From Ferruginibacter sp. (GTDB lineage: Bacteria > Bacteroidota > Bacteroidia > Chitinophagales > Chitinophagaceae): 50,548 nucleotides of DNA. Location: positions 1 to 50,548 of the forward strand of contig JAHBTM010000012.1 in assembly GCA_019638635.1 (NCBI GenBank), written 5' to 3'. Both the position numbers and the translations under genes were made by a program. The notes under the pieces are model-generated. The model was not told where the DNA came from. It did no database searches and saw only the letters and a list, made by a program, of their open reading frames with translations. Positions 25,678 to 33,987 of this stretch are shown here, one piece after another (the first letter of the stretch is position 1; each line of letters starts with the position of its first letter).

Positions 25678-25785
25678 ATGAAAAGATTCTTTGTTGCATT
25701 CGTACTCGGACTTTTAGTTGTTGCCACAGTTACTAGCTGCCAATCTACCAGAAGATCCAGCACCGGTTGCCCTACTGTTCGATAA
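25678..25785 (+). CDS. Very small lipoprotein, 35 residues
   Basis: Starts MKRFFVAFVLGLLVVATV and ends CPTVR. The basic start, hydrophobic core and lipobox VTSC (Cys21) form a complete lipoprotein signal. The mature part is only 15 residues: Ser/Thr/Arg-rich and then GCP with one more cysteine (Cys31). A consensus promoter precedes it and the YtxJ gene begins 8 bases after its stop, so they form an operon. I recall similarly tiny lipoproteins ending in a GCP motif in other Bacteroidota but cannot verify this here. No function can be stated; the free Cys and the neighbour suggest thiol chemistry. Confidence 0.72.
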   Translation: MKRFFVAFVLGLLVVATVTSCQSTRRSSTGCPTVR

Positions 25786-25793
25786 TCATCACC

Positions 25794-26126
25794 ATGCACT
25801 GGATACCTCTGAACCATAATTCACAATTGGAAACAATTGCTGAAAAATCGTACCTACAACCTCAGGTCATTTTCAAACACAGTACCCGTTGTTCTATTAG
25901 TTCAATGGCGTTAAACCGACTAGAAAAGTCTACTGCTCCCGTGGGTGTTGATTATTATTATTTAGACCTGCTTGCCTATCGCATCGTATCTGATGCGATA
26001 GCAGATAAATGGAAAATAGAGCATGAGTCTCCCCAAGTACTTATCATCCGAAATGGAGATTGTGTATTTGATACCAGCCACAATGGAATATCCATGCAGG
26101 TAATCAGCACGCAATTGGAGCGATGA
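25794..26126 (+). CDS. ytxJ: YtxJ-like bacillithiol-system redox protein (monothiol thioredoxin fold)
   Basis: 110 residues from ATG 25794. The family hallmark FKHSTRCSISSMAL places the single active-site Cys at residue 33; a second Cys at 90 is C-terminal. The fold is like glutaredoxin/thioredoxin. The family is associated with de-bacillithiolation or related disulphide reduction in bacillithiol-producing bacteria, but its exact activity is not firmly established. The frame extends 27 bases upstream to a TTG inside the lipoprotein gene, which I reject. It ends 4 bases before the RseP stop on the opposite strand, with no terminator seen. Confidence 0.85.
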   Translation: MHWIPLNHNSQLETIAEKSYLQPQVIFKHSTRCSISSMALNRLEKSTAPVGVDYYYLDLLAYRIVSDAIADKWKIEHESPQVLIIRNGDCVFDTSHNGISMQVISTQLER

Positions 26127-26130
26127 GTCT

Positions 26131-27513
26131 TTATTTTCCCCAACCGAACCAATCGTTGCCATTTGCATACAACATCAAGCCCAACAGGATAATCATGCCT
26201 GCAATTTGTGCATACTCCAAAAACTTCTCGTTGGGTTTTCTTTTGGTAATCATTTCATACAATGTAAACATTACGTGACCTCCATCCAGTGCAGGAATAG
26301 GCAGTAAATTCATGAAGGCCAGAATGATGGAGAAGAATGCTGTCATGTTCCAGAAGTGCTCCCAATCCCATGAGGTTCCGGAGAACACAGATCCCATGGC
26401 TTTAAATCCACCCACCCCTTTATAGGCGCCGGTTTCAGGACTCAAAATCTTCTTAAACTGGTCTATATAAAACACGAGTTCCTGACCGGATTTGCGCACC
26501 CCGGCGGGAAATGCTTCAAGGAAGCCGTACTTGCGGGTAACATAACTATACACTCCCAAGCTGTCGAACTGTTCATGACCAGCCAGCATATTGAAACCTA
26601 TGGCGGCGTCGTGCGACAAAGTGATGGGTAATTGAACATCTTCATTATTGCGTTTAACCGTTAGCGTTATCTTGTCTCCCTTTTTATGTTTTGAAATCTC
26701 CGATTGAAACTGATCATGAAACTGAACAGGTGTTGAATCAATATACATCAACTCATCTCCTTTTTGTAAACCAGCCGTAAATGCAGCAGTTGAATCCGGA
26801 ACAGATTGAACAATCACGGGAATACGGGGCGAAATCATTGGCCCTTCTGATTTTCTTCTCTTTTCCACCAGCGTGCCAATCAGGTGCACCGGCATTTGAA
26901 GGGTCATTTGTTTTTCTTCCCGGATGATGGTTACTTCCTTATCTACCACCAGTAATTTTTTAAGTGACGTGAGGTAATCACTCACCGGCTCACCATCCAC
27001 TGCAATTAGCTTATCTCCTTGTTGAAATCCAAAATCTTTAAAAATGGGATCGTTGAACGCAATGCCGTATTTCAGGGAGTCGGAAGGTATTTTTTTCTCT
27101 CCCCAAACCATCAGGATCATGGAATAAATCAGAAAGGCCAGGATAACATTCACTGTTACCCCACCCAGCATAATAATTAAACGCTGCCAGGCCGGCTTAC
27201 TCCTGAATTCCCATTGTTCTGCTGGTTTTTTCAACTGTTCTTTATCCATACTCTCATCAATCATTCCGGATATTTTCACATATCCACCCAGTGGCAACCA
27301 ACCGATACCGTATTCCGTATCGCCCACTTTCTTTTTAAATACCGAAAACCATGGATCAAAAAACAGATAGAATTTTTCTACGCGGCACTTAAACCAACGA
27401 GCGGTGATATAATGTCCGAATTCATGCAGGATCACCAAAATGGAAAGTGAAAGCAACAATTGTGCAACCTGCAACCCCACACTTGGCCAATGAATCGCCA
27501 GAAATATGTTCAT
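26131..27513 (-). CDS. rseP: RseP-type site-2 protease (RIP zinc metalloprotease)
   Basis: 460 residues, integral membrane. From ATG 27513 the zinc motif HEFGH is at residues 30-34 in the first helix. The third ligand lies in the C-terminal NLLPIPALDGGHV. Between them are a second helix and two PDZ-like domains, the second with FTAGLQKGDELMYIDSTPV. Such proteases cut transmembrane anchors, for example anti-sigma factors, or clear signal peptides. A TTG at 27519 is also in frame, but the ATG is preferred. The gene follows dxr by 22 bases on the same strand, the usual isoprenoid/envelope neighbourhood. Confidence 0.93.
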   Translation of the reverse strand: MNIFLAIHWPSVGLQVAQLLLSLSILVILHEFGHYITARWFKCRVEKFYLFFDPWFSVFKKKVGDTEYGIGWLPLGGYVKISGMIDESMDKEQLKKPAEQWEFRSKPAWQRLIIMLGGVTVNVILAFLIYSMILMVWGEKKIPSDSLKYGIAFNDPIFKDFGFQQGDKLIAVDGEPVSDYLTSLKKLLVVDKEVTIIREEKQMTLQMPVHLIGTLVEKRRKSEGPMISPRIPVIVQSVPDSTAAFTAGLQKGDELMYIDSTPVQFHDQFQSEISKHKKGDKITLTVKRNNEDVQLPITLSHDAAIGFNMLAGHEQFDSLGVYSYVTRKYGFLEAFPAGVRKSGQELVFYIDQFKKILSPETGAYKGVGGFKAMGSVFSGTSWDWEHFWNMTAFFSIILAFMNLLPIPALDGGHVMFTLYEMITKRKPNEKFLEYAQIAGMIILLGLMLYANGNDWFGWGK

Positions 27514-27535
27514 ATACAATTTGAATTAATGGAAT

Positions 27536-28705
27536 TTACATCCTTAAAAGGGAAGCCGCAAAGTTACGGGCCTCCCCATCGCTTTCAAAATAATCATCGA
27601 GCGTAGGCTGTTGGATAAACGTTATTTTTTCAAGTGTTTTTTCAACTACTGCAGTAATATCGAGGAAACCGATACGGTTTTTAAGGAAGGCCCATACCGC
27701 TATCTCATTGGCCGCATTCAGTACACAAGGCATATTGCCGCCTTTTTGCATAGCTTCAATGGCGAGCACCAGGTTTCTGAATGTTTTATAGTCGGGTTCT
27801 TCGAAAGTTAACTCGTTGAATTTTTTAAAATTAAATCGTGGAAAATCGTTTTGAATCCGCTGAGGGAATCCCAGTGCATATTGAATGGGCAACTTCATAT
27901 CCGGAAAACCCATTTGAGCTTTGATGCTGCCGTCTTCAAACATCACCATACTATGAATAATGCTTTGGGGGTGTATGATTACATCAATCTGATCCGGACG
28001 AAGATTGAACAACCAGCGGGCTTCAATCATCTCGAGCCCTTTATTCATCAGGGTGGCGGAATCCACAGAAATTTTTGCGCCCATGCTCCAGTTGGGATGT
28101 TGCAGAGCGTGATCGCGTTTCACGTTCACCAGGAAGTTTGGTTTCTTACCAAGAAATGGGCCGCCACTGGCTGTTAAAATCACTTTTTCAATCGGATTGC
28201 GGGCTTCGCCGAGCAGGCATTGAAACACGGCTGAATGCTCACTATCTACCGGAATAACCGGAGCCCGGTTCTCAAGGGCTGTTTTCATTACAATATCTCC
28301 GGCTACTACCAGGGTTTCTTTATTGGCAAGTGCCACAATTTTACCTTTAGAGACTGCTTTTAAAGTGGGGGTTAATCCGGCAAATCCTACAATGGCTGCG
28401 AGCATGATATCATACGTATCAAAATCGGCCACTTCTTCCAGTGCATCAATCCCGGCAAATACTTTGATGCCTTTGGGCGACAGTGCATTTTTTACTTTTT
28501 CAAATTTCTCCTCATCTCCTATTACAACAGCATTGGGTGTAAATTCCAGGGCTTGTTCTATCAACAGCGAATCATTAGATTGTGCAGTTAATATCTCCAC
28601 CTCAAACAAATTAGCATGCGAACGTATTACATCCAGAGCCTGTGTTCCGATTGAGCCGGTAGAACCAAATAGTGCGATACGTTTTTTTTCCTGCGCGTTC
28701 GACAT
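27536..28705 (-). CDS. dxr: 1-deoxy-D-xylulose-5-phosphate reductoisomerase
   Basis: 389 residues; converts DXP to MEP with NADPH in the non-mevalonate isoprenoid pathway. The NADPH site ALFGSTGSIGTQALDVI is at the N-terminus, followed by VALANKETLVVAGD, PVDSEHSAVFQCL (metal ligands Asp/Glu), LTASGGPF and PNWSMGAKISVDSATLMNKG. MIEARWLF and IHPQSIIHSMV complete the catalytic domain. The C-terminal helical domain is intact. It starts at ATG 28705. Only a one-mismatch promoter-like site (TTATTTTG) lies upstream. rseP follows directly. Confidence 0.96.
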   Translation of the reverse strand: MSNAQEKKRIALFGSTGSIGTQALDVIRSHANLFEVEILTAQSNDSLLIEQALEFTPNAVVIGDEEKFEKVKNALSPKGIKVFAGIDALEEVADFDTYDIMLAAIVGFAGLTPTLKAVSKGKIVALANKETLVVAGDIVMKTALENRAPVIPVDSEHSAVFQCLLGEARNPIEKVILTASGGPFLGKKPNFLVNVKRDHALQHPNWSMGAKISVDSATLMNKGLEMIEARWLFNLRPDQIDVIIHPQSIIHSMVMFEDGSIKAQMGFPDMKLPIQYALGFPQRIQNDFPRFNFKKFNELTFEEPDYKTFRNLVLAIEAMQKGGNMPCVLNAANEIAVWAFLKNRIGFLDITAVVEKTLEKITFIQQPTLDDYFESDGEARNFAASLLRM

Positions 28706-28772
28706 GATGTTGTTTATTGTATAGTAGATAATTATAGCAAAATAACGGATAAAATATCAAGTGGTGGAACTC

Positions 28773-30269
28773 TTAAACCTTGTAGGCCAGCAGTGCATCC
28801 GCCAACACACGATCGTTGCTAAGCCGTGGCACCTTGTTTTGTCCACCCAGTTTTCCAATACTGCGCATATAATCTACAAATCCATTCTTTTTAATGGGTG
28901 TTATAACCAGTGGTTTTAATATGTTTCCGTCAATTAAATCTTTATAATACACATTCTTGTTAACCATAGCGGTGTTGAGGCGATCGGATAATGCACTTAA
29001 TACGGCGTCATCGGGCAGCCTATCAAATTCTACTAACCATTCATGATAGCTACCTTCATTGCCCTTACCTACATAAGGAGCTACGGTAAACTCCGTGACG
29101 CTTACTTTGTCGATGTTCGCTTCCAACATTGCGGATTCAACTTCTTCTCCGATTACATGCTCGCCAAATGCCGAAATAAAATGTTTGATGCGACCGGTAA
29201 CGACAATTCTGTATGGTTTAAGTGAAACAAACTTTATCGTATCCCCAATGTTATAAGCCCATAGTCCTGCATTGCTGGAGATGATTAAAGCATATTGTTC
29301 ATCGAGTTGAACTTCCGCAAGTGTCAATCTTCTTGGGTTGGGTTGATGAATTTCGGACAACGGTACAAATTCAAAAAATATTCCGCTGTTGGTGTTCAAC
29401 AACATGCCGGGGTGTTTCTGGCTATCCTGAAATGCAAAGAAACCTTCTGAAGCCGGGAACAGTTCCACTACATCGATCGGTCGGCCGATGGATTCCATCA
29501 ATCGCTCACGGTAAGGCTCAAACGAAACACCGCCTTGCACCAAGATGCTGAAGTCAGGGAAAAGGGTGCCTACTTTCTGGCCGGTGCGTTCAATGAGTTT
29601 ATCGAAATACATCTGAACCCATGGTGGAATTCCGGAGATCAGTGTCATGCGTTGTTGAATCGTTTCATCCACAATTTTCTCCAGTTTCTCTTCCCACTCT
29701 TCAATACAATTGGTTTCATACCCGGGCAATTGGTTGGTACGCAGGTATCGTGGAACATGATGGTTTACAATTCCGCTGAGTCTGCCGGTAGGGATATTCC
29801 CCACCCTTTCCAGTACGGGAGATCCACTGAGGAAGATGAGCTTTCCATCTGCGAAGCGTGTATTCCCTGTATCCACCATATAACACAGCAAGGCATTTCT
29901 GGCAGTGTTGATATGATTGGGGATGGAGTCTTTTGTTATGGGAATATATTTTACACCACTGGTTGTGCCACTGGTTTTAGCAAAATAAATGGGAACACCT
30001 TTCCAGAGGACATTGTGCTTTCCGGCTTTAATCATTTCAATATAAGGCCTGAAACCTTCATAATCACGGATGGGAACTTTCTCCACATAGTCTGCGTGTG
30101 ATTTAATCGATTTAAAATCGTGGTCTTTTCCGAACTGTGTTTTGGAAGCGGTTTTGATAAGTTGATGGAAAAGATTTTCTTGATCTGGCACAGCCGTAGC
30201 CATTCCTTTTTTAATCTGCCGGTATATATAGTTGGCAAATGGTTTTGCCAGAAACGATTTAAATTTCAT
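28773..30269 (-). CDS. GH3-like acyl-adenylate enzyme (auxin-responsive GH3 family)
   Basis: 498 residues, ANL superfamily. The ATP loop YFAKTSGTTSGVKYIP is at about residues 105-120, FPASEGFFAFQ near 275 corresponds to the adenylate-binding segment, and RIVVTGRIKHFISAFGEHV near 370 is the hinge between the large and small domains. In plants such enzymes conjugate amino acids to jasmonate or auxin; bacterial homologues are of unknown substrate. So I only predict activation of a carboxylic acid and transfer to an amine. It lies 17 bases after the DUF4258-like gene on the same strand, so they are probably co-transcribed. Confidence 0.9.
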   Translation of the reverse strand: MKFKSFLAKPFANYIYRQIKKGMATAVPDQENLFHQLIKTASKTQFGKDHDFKSIKSHADYVEKVPIRDYEGFRPYIEMIKAGKHNVLWKGVPIYFAKTSGTTSGVKYIPITKDSIPNHINTARNALLCYMVDTGNTRFADGKLIFLSGSPVLERVGNIPTGRLSGIVNHHVPRYLRTNQLPGYETNCIEEWEEKLEKIVDETIQQRMTLISGIPPWVQMYFDKLIERTGQKVGTLFPDFSILVQGGVSFEPYRERLMESIGRPIDVVELFPASEGFFAFQDSQKHPGMLLNTNSGIFFEFVPLSEIHQPNPRRLTLAEVQLDEQYALIISSNAGLWAYNIGDTIKFVSLKPYRIVVTGRIKHFISAFGEHVIGEEVESAMLEANIDKVSVTEFTVAPYVGKGNEGSYHEWLVEFDRLPDDAVLSALSDRLNTAMVNKNVYYKDLIDGNILKPLVITPIKKNGFVDYMRSIGKLGGQNKVPRLSNDRVLADALLAYKV

Positions 30270-30286
30270 GTTACAGATTCACTTGT

Positions 30287-30691
30287 TTAATTACAGTTGC
30301 ATGGCCATTCTTTTTCAAGATCAATTACGGTGACCACCACTATTTCATTTTCATCGGGTGCGAACACTACCCGAACATATTGTTTGTCGGATGTAATCCC
30401 TTCCAACGGATATGTGAGTCCTTTTTCCGATTCCTGTATCCGGGATGCATCGAGTTTTCCATTCAGCAGAATGTCATTCACTTCACCGGCGTCAATTTGC
30501 CTGCATCCCATGCGGCAGCGGGCGTGGCGGGAGTACACCAGTAAGGATGTATCACGTTTAAATGGCAATACATCGCCCTGTATTTCAATACGCTCTTGTT
30601 GGGCCAGATTACCCCGCTGGTTGGATTTTACCCAGAAATAAAAAGCAAAAGCGGCTACCAGGGCCAACATCGGAAATATCTTTTTTTGCAC
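30287..30691 (-). CDS. Membrane-anchored DUF4258-like protein
   Basis: 134 residues from GTG 30691; an ATG at 30670 is possible. The N-terminus carries one transmembrane segment or uncleaved signal (LALVAAFAFYFWV). Residues about 50-125 match the DUF4258 pattern: YSRHARCRMGCRQIDAGEV, then LEGITSDKQYVRVVFAP and a final VVTVIDLEKEWPCNC. DUF4258 domains share a fold with BrnT/RelE-type toxins, but here the domain is exported, lacks an antitoxin neighbour, and has two cysteines in the first motif and a CNC tail that could bind metal or form disulphides. Function unknown. The GH3-like gene follows after 17 bases. Confidence 0.72.
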   Translation of the reverse strand: MQKKIFPMLALVAAFAFYFWVKSNQRGNLAQQERIEIQGDVLPFKRDTSLLVYSRHARCRMGCRQIDAGEVNDILLNGKLDASRIQESEKGLTYPLEGITSDKQYVRVVFAPDENEIVVVTVIDLEKEWPCNCN

Positions 30692-30796
30692 GGTGCAATT
30701 TACCGAATGTTATAGTATATGTAAGATGTAACGTGTTGAATGGCTTCATTTTAACAAGTGAATGGAGTAGAATCAGCGCATTCAGCAGGAATTGAG

Positions 30797-30804
30797 TAAT
30801 TTTG
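30797..30804 (+). promoter_or_regulatory. Predicted -7 element (TAATTTTG) of mtaB
   Basis: An exact TAnnTTTG match whose last base is only 6 bases before the ATG at 30811. The transcript would begin at or almost at the start codon. No TTG was found at -33. Confidence 0.5.
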
Positions 30805-30810
30805 CGCCCG

Positions 30811-32079
30811 ATGCGTAAAACAGTAGCACTACATACTTTAGGCTGTAAATTGAATTTCAGTGAAACGACGGTGTTGGGGCGTATGCTGGAGCAGGAAGGC
30901 TATGAAAACAGGGATTTCAGTGATGTGGCCGATGTGTACGTTATCAATACCTGTTCGGTAACAGAAAATGCAGATAAGGAGTGCCGTCAGTTGGTACGCC
31001 GGATTCAAAGAATGGCACCGGATTCCATGGTAGTGATTACAGGATGTTACGCGCAATTGAAACCCAAGGAAATTGCCTCTATCCCCGGTGTGGATTTAGT
31101 GTTGGGGGCCGCTGAGAAATTCAATATTACCACCCACCTGCATGGACTCACCAAATCAGGTCAGGCCAAAGTGTGCAGTTGTGATATTGAGGATGTCAAT
31201 ATTTTTACCGCTTCACATTCAGTACACGAGCGAACGCGTGTGTTTTTAAAAGTACAGGATGGTTGTGATTATAACTGTAGTTTCTGCACCATACCTATGG
31301 CCCGAGGTAAGAGTCGGAGTGATGAAATGGAGCAGGTGTTACAAAATACCCGAACAATTGCCGAAGCCGGTGCTAAAGAAGTTGTGTTAACGGGAATCAA
31401 TCTGGGAGATTTTGGAAAAGGATTGCACGGTGGCCGTTTGAAGGAAACAACTTTTTTCGATCTGATTAAACTGCTGGAAAGTGAAAGTCCGGTTCGCCGT
31501 TTTCGCATATCGTCTATAGAACCCAATTTGTTGAGTGATGAAATGATTCGATTTGTGGCGGAGAGTGAAAAATTCATGCCTCATTTCCATATTCCATTAC
31601 AGAGTGGCAACAATAAAACATTGGCCGCTATGCGTCGCCGTTATCAAAGGGAGTTGTACAAAGACAAAGTGATGCTTATCAAACAACTTATGCCTCACTG
31701 TGCGATTGGTGTAGATGTTATTGTGGGGTTCCCGGGTGAAACCGATGAGGATTTTGAAGATACGGTGCAATTCATCCGATCGCTTCCGGTGTCGTATCTG
31801 CATGTGTTTACCTACTCAGAGCGGGATAACACACAGGCGCTGCAAATAAAACCTATTGTGCCGGTTTCAGTACGAAATGCGCGCAACAAAGTGCTTCGCA
31901 CGCTAAGCTATGAAAAGCTGATGGCATTTACCCGTGAGCAAACGGGAAGTACCAGACCAGTATTATTTGAAGGAGTGAATAAAAACCAGATGATGGAAGG
32001 GTACACAGACAATTACATTAAAATTACTGCGCCCTTTAAAAAAGAATGGATAAATGAGATTGTAGACTGGACAATGTAG
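30811..32079 (+). CDS. mtaB: tRNA N6-threonylcarbamoyladenosine (t6A37) methylthiotransferase MtaB
   Basis: A 422-residue radical-SAM enzyme that adds a methylthio group to t6A37 of ANN-decoding tRNAs. The N-terminal UPF0004 domain holds the auxiliary cluster cysteines C12 (TLGCKLNFSE), C48 (NTCSVTENAD) and C79 (TGCYAQLKP). The radical-SAM cluster is C152, C156, C159 (DGCDYNCSFCTIPMARG), and a TRAM-like domain closes the C-terminus. TLGCKLNFSE with KLNF is typical of MtaB rather than MiaB. A frame extension to TTG 30802 falls inside the promoter element, so ATG 30811 is chosen. The stop is 3 bases from the acyltransferase stop on the other strand. Confidence 0.93.
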   Translation: MRKTVALHTLGCKLNFSETTVLGRMLEQEGYENRDFSDVADVYVINTCSVTENADKECRQLVRRIQRMAPDSMVVITGCYAQLKPKEIASIPGVDLVLGAAEKFNITTHLHGLTKSGQAKVCSCDIEDVNIFTASHSVHERTRVFLKVQDGCDYNCSFCTIPMARGKSRSDEMEQVLQNTRTIAEAGAKEVVLTGINLGDFGKGLHGGRLKETTFFDLIKLLESESPVRRFRISSIEPNLLSDEMIRFVAESEKFMPHFHIPLQSGNNKTLAAMRRRYQRELYKDKVMLIKQLMPHCAIGVDVIVGFPGETDEDFEDTVQFIRSLPVSYLHVFTYSERDNTQALQIKPIVPVSVRNARNKVLRTLSYEKLMAFTREQTGSTRPVLFEGVNKNQMMEGYTDNYIKITAPFKKEWINEIVDWTM

Positions 32080-32082
32080 CGG

Positions 32083-33135
32083 CTACGGGAAAAACTTTTC
32101 TTTGAGCTTAGTAAAATAGGATTCGAAGTATTTGAAAGAGAGATGTGCTACCAAAATAGAAAGCAGGGTGTAAAGGGGTAATTTAATAATCCATGAATGA
32201 AATTCGATGAATTTTAAACTTCCCAGTGTTTCGAAAGGTATTTGACTCCACAAAGGAGTAAAGATAAACTCTGTGAAGTAGTATGCAAGTGGAAGGTGAT
32301 AAATATAAAGCCCGTATGAAATCTTTCCAATGTAAACTGAAATACGGTGATTAAGGAATGAACCTACCGGTTTAAAATGCCAGACGTTTTCTTTAGCCTT
32401 AAGGATACCCCCGATAGCAACCAACGGGAATAAAATCATCTTTGAATTGTCTCTGATGATTAAGCAGGCAATAAAGCCGATACACAACAGTAACTCAAAC
32501 CACTTACTCTTTAACCAATGGGGAATGTTTGAATCCTGGAATATCAAAACACCCATCGCCCCTATCAGCAAACTGTAAACCCGTGGAAACAATCCGGAAT
32601 AGTTGTATGCTGAAACTGAAGGAAATAAATTCAAAGAAAACTGAAGAAAACAAAGAATCAAAATAATAACAGTAGATAAGAGTAGCCAGTTTTGCCGATG
32701 CGTTAGCAAAAGTACGAACAAAGGCCAAAGCAAATAAAATTGTTCCTCTACCGAAAGTGACCAGAAGTGGACTACTGGTGTATGCGGAATGTTGTAATAT
32801 ACGCTAGCATAATTAAAAGTGTACGTAAATAAGTATACACTCCATTCCCTAACTCCGGGTGTATCAAAAATATATAGCGCTATTAATACTGTATAATACA
32901 GGGGAAAAATCCTTAAAGCGCGTCGGCCGATAAAATTTTTAAACTTAAGTTTAAATGAACCTTTTGACCGAATCAGAATCCCTGTAATCAGATATCCGCT
33001 TAAAACAAAAAATAAATCTACTCCAATAAATCCGGCGTTGATTTTCTTACCTATGAAGTATGCGAAATGTTGAACAAAAACCAACAAAATGGCTATAGCT
33101 CTGATTCCGTCTAATGCCTGGATGTAGCCTCGCAT
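32083..33135 (-). CDS. OafA/YrhL-type membrane acyltransferase (acyltransferase family 3)
   Basis: 350 residues with about ten membrane helices. Family motifs are ALDGIRAIAILLVFVQHFAY in the first helix (catalytic His in the HF pair), GFIGVDLFFVLSGYLIT, and WSLSVEEQFYLLWPLF. These enzymes move acetyl or other acyl groups onto cell-surface sugars. It lacks the C-terminal SGNH domain of larger OafA proteins. It is the last gene of the polysaccharide locus, 58 bases after the PHP phosphatase, so it likely decorates the same glycan. Its stop lies 3 bases from that of mtaB. Confidence 0.9.
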   Translation of the reverse strand: MRGYIQALDGIRAIAILLVFVQHFAYFIGKKINAGFIGVDLFFVLSGYLITGILIRSKGSFKLKFKNFIGRRALRIFPLYYTVLIALYIFDTPGVREWSVYLFTYTFNYASVYYNIPHTPVVHFWSLSVEEQFYLLWPLFVLLLTHRQNWLLLSTVIILILCFLQFSLNLFPSVSAYNYSGLFPRVYSLLIGAMGVLIFQDSNIPHWLKSKWFELLLCIGFIACLIIRDNSKMILFPLVAIGGILKAKENVWHFKPVGSFLNHRISVYIGKISYGLYIYHLPLAYYFTEFIFTPLWSQIPFETLGSLKFIEFHSWIIKLPLYTLLSILVAHLSFKYFESYFTKLKEKFFP

Positions 33136-33193
33136 TAACTAATTGGCTGGAAAAAAATTATTTCAAAAAATGGGGTAACTAAACACATGCGAT

Positions 33194-33934
33194 TTAATTG
33201 AAAGGGGTGTTCCATTCTTTGTCTCCCAGGTACTCATCAAAGATTCGGCGGCTTTCCGGGGTGCTGAGCACTTCTAAATGTCTACCATGGTGCATATCAG
33301 TCCCTACATACGTTACCAAATCATTTTTCAACAAGTACCTCGCGGCTTTAGCAGCCTCGTTACCATAGTAGCCGGTGAGCGACAATAAATTAATTTGTAA
33401 ATGAAATCCGATTTCAGCCCAACGATGGTACACCTTGTAATTACCGTAAGTGTAGCCATATCTTTCAGGGTGTGCAAGAATCGGCTGGTAGCCTTCTGTA
33501 AAAATGGTGAAGGAAATATCTTCTACATGATCGGGCATGAATGCGAATGGGAACTCAGTCAGGATGATATTGTCTTTAATGGTTAAAAGTGGTTCTTTTT
33601 TATAGAGCAGTTCCAGAAAGTAGGAATCCATCATATATTCCGCTGCGGCTTCCACTTCAAAATCTATCTCCTGAAGAACCAATTCCTTTTTTAACCGGTT
33701 TAACGCATGAGAAATGGTTTCTGGCGTATTGGGATACAAATCACTAATGATATGAGGAGTGGCTATCGAGCGCTCAATACCCAGTTCCATTAAACCTTTA
33801 ATAAGTGTAATGGATGTTTCAACATCCGGAGACCCATCATCAATTCCAGGTAAAATATGCGAATGGATATCGGTACGGATGGGGAAGTATCCTTCCGGCA
33901 CAACCGATTTTGATTTAGAAAAGAATCTTAACAT
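33194..33934 (-). CDS. CpsB/YwqE-type tyrosine-protein phosphatase (PHP domain)
   Basis: 246 residues from ATG 33934; an extension to TTG 33949 is unlikely. The PHP metal-binding signature is TDIHSHILPGIDDGSPD at about residues 22-38, with further ligands in SIATPHII, ILAHPERYGY and VGTDMHHGRH. This is the Mn-dependent phosphotyrosine phosphatase that resets capsule tyrosine kinases (Wzc/CpsD) in Gram-positive and some Gram-negative bacteria. No kinase is in the window; it is probably upstream, beyond the right edge. A near-consensus -7 element (TACATTTA) and a 12-base palindrome lie just upstream. Confidence 0.9.
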   Translation of the reverse strand: MLRFFSKSKSVVPEGYFPIRTDIHSHILPGIDDGSPDVETSITLIKGLMELGIERSIATPHIISDLYPNTPETISHALNRLKKELVLQEIDFEVEAAAEYMMDSYFLELLYKKEPLLTIKDNIILTEFPFAFMPDHVEDISFTIFTEGYQPILAHPERYGYTYGNYKVYHRWAEIGFHLQINLLSLTGYYGNEAAKAARYLLKNDLVTYVGTDMHHGRHLEVLSTPESRRIFDEYLGDKEWNTPFN

Positions 33935-33953
33935 ATTTCCCCATTTCAACGAT

Positions 33954-33965
33954 AAATGTACATTT
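33954..33965. promoter_or_regulatory. Perfect palindrome AAATGTACATTT upstream of the CpsB-like gene
   Basis: Twelve bases, fully symmetric, 20 bases before the ATG at 33934. It contains TACATTT on each strand and so overlaps a near-match to the -7 element. Could bind a dimeric regulator; chance cannot be excluded in this A+T-rich gap. Confidence 0.3.
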
Positions 33966-33987
33966 GATAAACTTAGCGCAGCAGTAT

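Noticed and set aside
28773-30269. GH3 gene as plant contamination or recent transfer
   Set aside because: GH3-like proteins occur widely in Bacteroidota, and composition and context look native.
30287-30691. Type II toxin of a toxin-antitoxin pair
   Set aside because: It has an N-terminal membrane segment, and the neighbour on the same strand is a 498-residue enzyme, not an antitoxin.
30802-30810. TTG start for mtaB
   Set aside because: It lies in the TAATTTTG element; ATG 30811 gives the standard MtaB N-terminus.
33958-33966. Plus-strand -7 element TACATTTG
   Set aside because: No plus-strand gene follows; it results from the AAATGTACATTT palindrome.
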